Positions 57,896 through 64,000 of a DNA stretch of 64,000 bases are shown piece by piece (positions within the stretch are counted from its first letter, which is position 1; every line of letters begins with the position of its first letter). Where the stretch lies: positions 1 to 64,000 of the forward strand of contig JAAEAF010003840.1 of the NCBI GenBank assembly GCA_011037195.1. Reading direction: 5' to 3'. The notes beneath the pieces are model-generated. The model was not told the DNA's origin. It saw nothing but the letters and a program-made list of their open reading frames with translations, and did not search any database. This DNA comes from Triatoma infestans (lineage: Eukaryota > Arthropoda > Insecta > Hemiptera > Reduviidae). A program made the position numbers and the translations under genes.

Positions 57896-57958
57896 AAAAG
57901 GCGTTTTTTCAGACAGTGTGACAACACAGACTTGCACAGAGCAAATTTAGTTTACACA
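57896..57958. repeat. family B fragment
   Basis: GCGTTTTTTCAGACAGTGTG followed by ACTTGCACAGAGCAAATTTA, as in the copies at 36.7 kb, without the hammerhead-like core. Confidence 0.6.
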
Positions 57959-58860
57959 CTGACTGGTGTTTTTAACTGTATTTAAAACTAAACTCTTAAA
58001 CTAGGTCAAGGGGTATGGTCAGCTGGGTGGGAAAACACATATTTGGGTTGTTTAAGGGCAAATTTTTTTCTTACAATGGAAACAACACGTGGGGGTCTAG
58101 TTTTTAAATCTGTTGTTGAAAGGAGATTTACTTTACAATTAACTAATCAAAATAAAATATATAAAAATAAATAAAAATTAAATTAAATAACTATTTAAAC
58201 AAACATCATTTAAAATTAAGCGATTTTTATAATTAAGTTTTTTATTATGCATTCCACTCAACATATCACCTTTTTTTTACACAACATTCACATACATCAT
58301 CCAAATACGCACACATACTTTCTTTTAAAAATATATATATATATATACTAGCAGATTTAAAACTAACCTAAAACTAAAATCTGTGTTAAGAACTATTTGG
58401 TTCATGTATAATGTTTGCACTAGTAATTGTGTTTCTGTTGCTATTGTGGGAAGAGTGTTTTGAATAATGGGAAGAGTGTTTTGAATAATGTTTCACTGGC
58501 AAATTTTGTCTGTTCGTTTATTATTGTTTGTTTATTATTGTATTATTGTTTATTATTGTATTATGGTTTGTCTTGTACCTGGATTTTTACCCTTTTAACA
58601 GCCATCTTGCCTTTATTAATATTTAATATAATTTCTCGCAGCTATCACAGGTCAATTTCTCAAATAGGTAACAGTTACAAGAGCGTGTCTACAGATTGCA
58701 TACAATGCACTTGTTTTTTCTAATTTTTTTCTTAAAAGAAAAGGAAAATCTGGCACACAGCAATACCTGTAGTCTGTCTCTCGTGAGTTACACTCGTACA
58801 CTGCTCCCCCCCCCCCCCCACCTTCTTTCCAACCATTCCTTCAAGATATAAACACAAATC
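57959..58860. other. non-coding stretch with short repeats
   Basis: (TA)n near 58331; a 22-bp direct duplication (GGGAAGAGTGTTTTGAATAAT) at 58448-58492; repeated GTTTATTATTG units at 58515-58560; a C run of 13 at 58807. Confidence 0.5.
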
Positions 58861-58864
58861 GCCT

Positions 58865-59165
58865 TTTACTTGAACATCTGAAATGGAACAGGCTTTCAAC
58901 GCTTGCAAAACGATAATAGCATCTCAAACGATGACCATGATGGTGACGCCATTCATCAAACCAAGAAAATGATATTACCAAGACGCTACCCACCTTACGA
59001 CCGTGAGTTATTGGCAATATATGGCAAATTTCGCCAGTTTTCATATTTTCTAGAAAGACGTAATTTCTATCTTTTCACAGACCATCATCGTTGACCTATA
59101 TTATCACTTATACCGCGAAGATGAGACAACTTTCCTACATAACCTTTTATTGATTCCATCTGAAA
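58865..59165 (+). pseudogene. Ty3/gypsy-type retrotransposon, RT-RNase H fragment
   Basis: Pieces in shifting frames follow the end of a Ty3/gypsy reverse transcriptase and its RNase H. EQAFNACKTIIAS lies at about 58886-58925. PYDRELLAIYGKFRQFSYFL with LERR and FTDHH follows at about 58998-59092. KMRQLSYIT in a third frame is at about 59119-59146. YDRELLAI and TDH are conserved RNase H landmarks. Short deletions separate the blocks. No LTRs or other domains were found next to it. Confidence 0.75.
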
Positions 59166-60240
59166 CATCTCCATCATCTCAAACATTAATAAAAGCTTCT
59201 CTCTCTATCTTTTCTCAACCCCCACCCCTCTCTTTCTCTCTATTACTATTACTACTATAAAATGTACTATAGTTTTAAATATCAGTACAAATGTTCATAC
59301 AATCAAGTTTACCTTTAAAGATAATTGAATTTTTGTTAAAAAAAAAAAAAATAATTACATAGAGAATCATGAATGAATGTGAATAAGCTGATTAAGTTTA
59401 TATTAAATGTTTCTTTTTATAAAATTTAGCAAAAATAATATATAAAAGCACATTTTTATAAAATTATTTTCATTGTAAAGTTCATTAAGGCGATTTCTTT
59501 TAAAAACGCAAATAGACAAAACTTTTAATTAGTTTTATAAATAAAGATTGAAGTTCTATTAAAGTTGTTCCGTAACTTTTTCTCCTTAAATAAATTAACA
59601 TCATGGTAGTTTATTACAACGTCTTATTACATCAAAGTATGGTTTTGCTAATTTGAATTAATTGTCAAAGATGGTCAAAGATCACCAAGAAAATACTATT
59701 CACCTTTGCTTTATTTTTTTTACTTTGGACTTTTCTATACAAACTAAAATACATGGCTGTCAAACTGAAATGTCAAGCTGAAATACTGAAATATTTGTTT
59801 AAGACAATTCCAGTTCCCTACAGAAAATTATTCTTTTTTCTACACTTCCAGTCCTTATCATTCACCACTTTTTATCCTTGTCTCTCTAGCCCTGAAATAG
59901 CTGCACGATTTCCTCCTCAGCGTAACTTGTTCAGTAATTAAATGTTGAATGTTTTTCGTCATCCTACGTTTTCTTTTTGTAGGTGCTTTTTATATATATT
60001 CGGTTATTACTTTCAAATTATTGATTAAAAAAAAAATAAATAAGATAATCTGATATGAAAGTTCATAAAACTTTTTGTTTAATAAGATTATTATATAATA
60101 GACAACTTTTCTTCAAACTGGGTATTATTACTGAACGCTTAGTTGCTTTTTAACAATCATAACGTTATGGAGAATTGTACATTTTTTTTTCTTTTTTTTT
60201 AAGGTATAAGAAACTATGCTGTAAAATGGATGTTTAAGGT
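59166..60240. other. non-coding stretch, unrecognised
   Basis: CT-rich patch at 59195-59250; otherwise AT-rich. Frame 59753-59941 has no motif. Confidence 0.4.
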
Positions 60241-60260
60241 TGGATCACAGAAAAAACAAA

Positions 60261-60523
60261 CTCTTTTTTTCAAATTTTTACAGACGTTTCGGCCAATATA
60301 TTGCCTTTTTCAGTTGAACTTTTTCCTTTTTAAATTTCTTAAAAAAAACTATAGTTTAACTTGTGGTATACCATCACCAAGTGTTGATGATGGTGTTGCT
60401 GCACATTTGGTGATGAACAAGTTAAACTATAGTTTTTTTTTTAAAATTCAAAAAAGAAAATTTTTACCCTGAAGAAGGCAATAAATTTGCCGAAACGTCG
60501 GTAAAAATTTGAAAAAAGAGTTG
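60261..60523. mobile_element. fold-back repeat with paired hammerhead-like cores
   Basis: Arms of about 100 bp (60261-60361 and 60418-60523) flank a 56-bp spacer that itself contains CACCAAGTGTTGATGATGGTG. The right arm has the core at 60469-60499 (+): CTGAAGA, stem GGCA/TGCC, GAAACGTC. The left arm has its counterpart on - near 60283-60318, with stem II changed. The right flank continues into the sequence repeated at 60.53 and 60.84 kb. Confidence 0.7.
60469..60499 (+). ncRNA. hammerhead-like ribozyme core
   Basis: CTGAAGA (fits CUGANGA), one unpaired A, stem GGCA/TGCC with a 7-nt loop, GAAA, self-complementary ACGT, then C at the cleavage position. Confidence 0.5.
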
Positions 60524-60529
60524 TTGTTT

Positions 60530-61155
60530 TTTTTTTGTGACCGAACCTCAATAACAAATCCATTTTACAACATCAAACATCACATACAGCGGTCGTAACG
60601 AACACCAAAACATGAAGAAACTATTAAAATGTGATTTCATTGTAGTATACCAGGCATTCAGCGCTTCTATCAAACCCCTATAGAACTTATAACGGTGTAA
60701 CTGCAACCAAAGAGAGTAAAGAGAAGAGAAACGAACCCAACCACTCTCTCAGACTGGAGTGGGAGAAACATATATATAGAGCGACGGACAGTAGAGATAG
60801 ACAGTTCAATGCAGTTCATACTACTTCACTAAGTGCATTTTTTTGTGACCGAACCTCAATAACAAATTTATTTTATATTATCAAACATTAAATACAGCGG
60901 TCGTCTTGTGGTATCTTCTATAACGAACACCAAAACATGAAGAAACTATTAAAATGAGATTTCATTGTAGTATACCAGGCATTCAGCGCTTCTATAAACC
61001 CCTATAGAACTTATAACGGTGTAACAACAACCAAAGGGAGTAAAGAGAAGAGAAACGAACCCAACCACTCTCTCGGACTGGAGTGGGAGAAACATATATA
61101 TAGAGCGACCGACAGTAGAGATAGACAATTCAATACAGTTCATACATCCTATCAC
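60530..61155 (+). repeat. tandem duplication of about 310 bp
   Basis: TTTTGTGACCGAACCTCAATAACAAAT...TAACGGTGTAAC...CAGTTCATAC occurs at 60530-60835 and again at 60839-61155. The junction lies inside the family D unit (CACTAAGTGCATTT). The second copy has a small insertion (CTTGTGGTATCTTCTA). Confidence 0.8.
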
Positions 61156-61916
61156 TAAGTGCATTCCACCATTTTTCACTCTACCATACATTATCATTAC
61201 AAGTGTAAAGTCCAGGCAGACAGTGTCTCTTTATTATGATACATAGTTAACCAGTGTTAACCCAGTCTTCTTATTTCATCAACCAGACAAATTCTTTCCA
61301 CCTAACTCATCCATTATATTATGTAATAGCAACCAAAGAGACTAAAGAGAAGAGAAACGAACCCAACCACTCTCTCGGACCAGGGGTGGGAGAAACTTAC
61401 GTTTATATAGAGCGACGGACAGTCCAGAGATAGACAGTTCATACTACTGAGTTCATACAGCCAGTCACTACGTGTCATTACCCATTTTCCACTGTACCAT
61501 ACAATATCATTACAAGTGTAAAGACCAGGCAGACAGGGTCACCCATTATTATACATAGTTAACCAGTGTTAACGCAGTCTTCTTATTTCATCAACCAGAC
61601 CCAAATTCTCTCCATCTAACTCATCCATTATATAAGAAACATATACATAGAGCGACGGGCAGTCTAAAGAGGTTACAGTTCAAGGCAGTTCAATACAGTT
61701 CATAGTACTGAGTTCATGAACAGGCAATCACTAAGTGTCATTACCCATTTTCCACTCTACCATACAGTGTCATTACAAGTGTAAAGTCCAGGCAGACAGG
61801 ATCACTCATTATTATTATTATACATAGTTAACCAGTGTTAACCCAGTCTTCTTATTTCATCAACCAGACCGAAATTCTCTCCACCTAACTCATCCATTAT
61901 AACAGCAATTTAGATT
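60693..61916 (+). mobile_element. cluster of family D LTR-like units
   Basis: Unit heads (TGTAAC/TGTAATAGCAACCAAAGAG) occur at about 60693, 61020 and 61323, and a fourth headless unit from about 61632. Each has AGAGAAACGAACCCAACCAC, a TATA-like ACATATATATAGAGCGAC, CAGTTCATAC and GTGTAAAGTCCAGGCAGAC, and ends CTAACTCATCCATTATA. The same unit is a single TSD-bounded insertion at 19322-19671. No coding sequence lies between units, so they are tandem LTRs or LTR-derived satellite units. Confidence 0.75.
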
Positions 61917-61929
61917 TAAGCCTAATTCC

Positions 61930-62130
61930 GGACATTCCTAGGGAATCCTTAACATCAGATTTTCCAGAAGAATGTTGCACATAGGTTTAGTTATAGGTTC
62001 ATAAATGTGTAGTTAGCAAACCAAGTTTAAAGCATACTAATAGAGACGTATTCTAGAAATCTCTAAAATCTCAGCATTCCACCAAGTAAAGCTGCACTTC
62101 TGGTTAACTAAGTTTCTTTAATTTTAATAA
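61930..62130 (-). repeat. family A fragment, diverged
   Basis: GTTCATAAATGTGTAGTTAG, CAAACCAAGTTTAAAGCATAC, then CCAAGTAAAGCTGCACTTCTGG, matching a reversed monomer. Confidence 0.45.
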
Positions 62131-62698
62131 TGCATTCGTATTCGGTGCGCGACCTTGATGATTTCTTTTCTAAAAATCACTCGGGATTATAACATGAAAA
62201 CATTATTTTTGTCAGATAAGTCACATATTTTAATAATTTTTTTTTTTTTTAAATGTAATTGAACTCTTTTATTCTCTAAACTTGTTATATTTTTGTAAAA
62301 TAAAAAATGATAAAAAATTCAAAAATCTAAATGCTGGTGTATATATGTAAATCGTAAAAACCTATTAACCCAGCGTTTTTGTTATAGCCTTTTCTGTTTT
62401 TAGTTTTATGTTTAATGGTATATTTTGAATATGACATAGAATATAATAAATATTCGCCCGCATCTTATACATGTATATCTTATTAATTGACTGACCCTTC
62501 GCTGAAGTTGAGCTTGAGAGTCTCCCCCTTTTGAAGAAAGTTCAAAGAAAGACCAATTTTTTGTTACCCCAAAAATGATTTTTTTTTTTTCAAATTGTTT
62601 CGAATAAAAAAATATGATAGGCCTTGATGTACGCATTTAGGAAGAAGTCAAGTTCATCAAAATCAAGAAATATTGAAGAAAGAAAAAAAAAACACTAT
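62131..62698. other. non-coding stretch, unrecognised
   Basis: AT-rich; frame 62412-62636 on - has no motif. Confidence 0.4.
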
Positions 62699-63317
62699 GA
62701 ATTATGATGGGTCAATTTGAATTCCAATAAATTCTGAACCAGTTTTACAGCCTGAAGTTTTTATTATATATTAAAAATATATAAAAACTTTTTACATTTC
62801 TTACTACGACGTTTCGGCTATTCACTTGCCATTATCAAGTAGTTTATTTTTGATTAGAGTATGTTATTTCTAAATTATATAGAGTTACCCAGATATACGC
62901 TATAAGTAAGGGTCAACTCAAACATACAGCCTGGAAAAAAACAATAATCAATAATACAGACAAGCAAATAAATTTTAAAATAAAACACTAACCACGTGGT
63001 TTAAGAATATATGACGCTGATACAATTATATATCCAAGTTTATCAAAGGAATCAACATAACAACATATAATAATGCAAAATAACGATGTATTTAAAACTG
63101 ATTAACAAAATATATATATATATATATAAAAATGACGAAATTTAGAAATAACATACTCTAATCAAAAATAAACTACTTGATAATGGCAAGTGAATAGCCG
63201 AAACGTCGTAGTAAGAAATGTAATAAGTTTTTATATATTTTTAATATATAATAAAAACTTCAGGCTGTAAAACTGGTTCAGAATTTATTGGAATTCAAAT
63301 TGACCCATCATAATTCA
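62699..63317. mobile_element. fold-back repeat with hammerhead-like remnants
   Basis: Arms of about 178 bp (62699-62876 and 63139-63317) are almost exact inverted copies around a 262-bp spacer ending in (TA)n. In the arms, TTGATAATGGCAAGTGAATAG then CCGAAACGTCGTAG (+, about 63177-63211) keeps stem II and the GAAACGTC part. The first core element is TTGATAA instead of CTGANGA, so ribozyme activity is unlikely. Confidence 0.7.
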
Positions 63318-63777
63318 AAGGAAATATTAAACAGCCTATAAAAGAAAATACAAAGTTCAAAAAAAAAAAAACACTATTCAGTGTAGTCAAAATATTCGGA
63401 TTTTGACTGAAATCTTCTTGCCGCTCTCTCACCGTGATGTTAAGTAACTGAAAATTATGTTTGAAAACTTCCATAGGTTTTCTGAAACATTCTACAGACA
63501 ATCAATTTATTTCAAAAATTATTTTCATAATCTAGGGATTTCATAACATGAAATCCCTTATAAAGGAAACTCATTTTCAAAAATTTACCACGATTACAAA
63601 AACTTCATCTTTAGACAAGTATTGAGATAAATAATAATATTTTTTAATTCGCTCCCACGGATGTGTTTCCGGTGACGGTTAGCTTATTAAAATATTTTGT
63701 TTTATCTTTACATCTGTTGCATTGAACACTACAGCTGGGTGAGATTTTTAAAAGTAAATTTCACATTTCTTATACAG
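63318..63777. other. non-coding stretch, unrecognised
   Basis: AT-rich; no repeat recognised. Confidence 0.4.
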
Positions 63778-63832
63778 GTTTAGAGATCGGCAAATTCTAT
63801 ATTTGGAGGAAAGGACCAGAAAGGTCTTATAA
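63778..63832 (+). CDS. weak candidate terminal exon
   Basis: Acceptor TTTCTTATACAG is good. The following sequence, read with one base to complete a phase-2 codon, gives FRDRQILYLEERTRKVL and a stop. The phase agrees with the exon at 24412 and the candidate at 25763. The peptide is short, other frames are also open for a similar length, and no poly-A signal is seen in the remaining window. Confidence 0.2.
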
Positions 63833-64000
63833 ATGTGTTTAGACGATATATTATTCACATCAAGAAATATCAAAAGGAGTTAGAAATTTGTATATTTGAT
63901 TTATGAACGAACAGAAGCGGGAAGAGCTGACTCGAACTTTCTGTTTTCATTTCGATGAGTAAATTTGTGTGGATGTATTTATAGAACATTTTGGACACTA

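Overview
The window is AT-rich animal nuclear DNA with almost no intact coding sequence. It looks like a deep intron or intergenic stretch of a repeat-rich invertebrate genome. An arthropod is the most likely source, by inference: the window holds a decayed ambisense densovirus, mariner-type transposons, Penelope-like, RTE-like, jockey-like and Ty3/gypsy-like remnants, and tRNA-derived SINEs. I cannot name the species.

Host genes are scarce. One convincing internal exon lies at 24412-24588 (177 nt, both flanking introns in phase 2). A second candidate at 25763-25849 (87 nt) keeps the same phase and a similar residue composition. A weak acceptor plus short open frame lies at 63778-63832. A 50-codon open segment at 47592-47741 also looks coding-like. 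The protein is not recognised.

The rest is repeats, many nested and many still carrying target-site duplications (TSDs) that give exact borders. Family A is a roughly 0.7-1.2 kb non-autonomous element with asymmetric terminal inverted repeats, a (TG)n segment and a variable number of 290-300 bp internal monomers. It recurs across the window and hosts several later insertions. LTR-like insertions with 4-bp TSDs lie at 14589-15350, 20022-20764, 26508-27047, 40730-41294 and 56926-57425, and one with a 5-bp TSD at 19322-19671. Family B is a Penelope-like retroelement: an N-terminal ORF remnant near 10 kb and scattered terminal pieces that carry compact hammerhead-ribozyme-like cores. Similar cores sit in unrelated fold-back repeats at 23.5-24.35, 60.26-60.52 and 62.70-63.32 kb. 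Two mariner-type elements (33.2 and 43.0 kb) are palindromes built from inverted copies of the transposase 3' end. A hAT-like short element lies at 45.4 kb.

The centre (28.7-31.1 kb) holds an endogenous, broken ambisense parvovirus (densovirus type). A capsid C-terminal fragment on + converges on a frameshifted NS1 region on -. Related LTR-like sequence flanks it on both sides, including a threefold 200-bp tandem array on the right.

Together the window reads as a record of layered insertion around a gene with large introns. The most unusual themes are the repeated formation of inverted duplications by mobile elements of several classes, and the number of hammerhead-like motifs.
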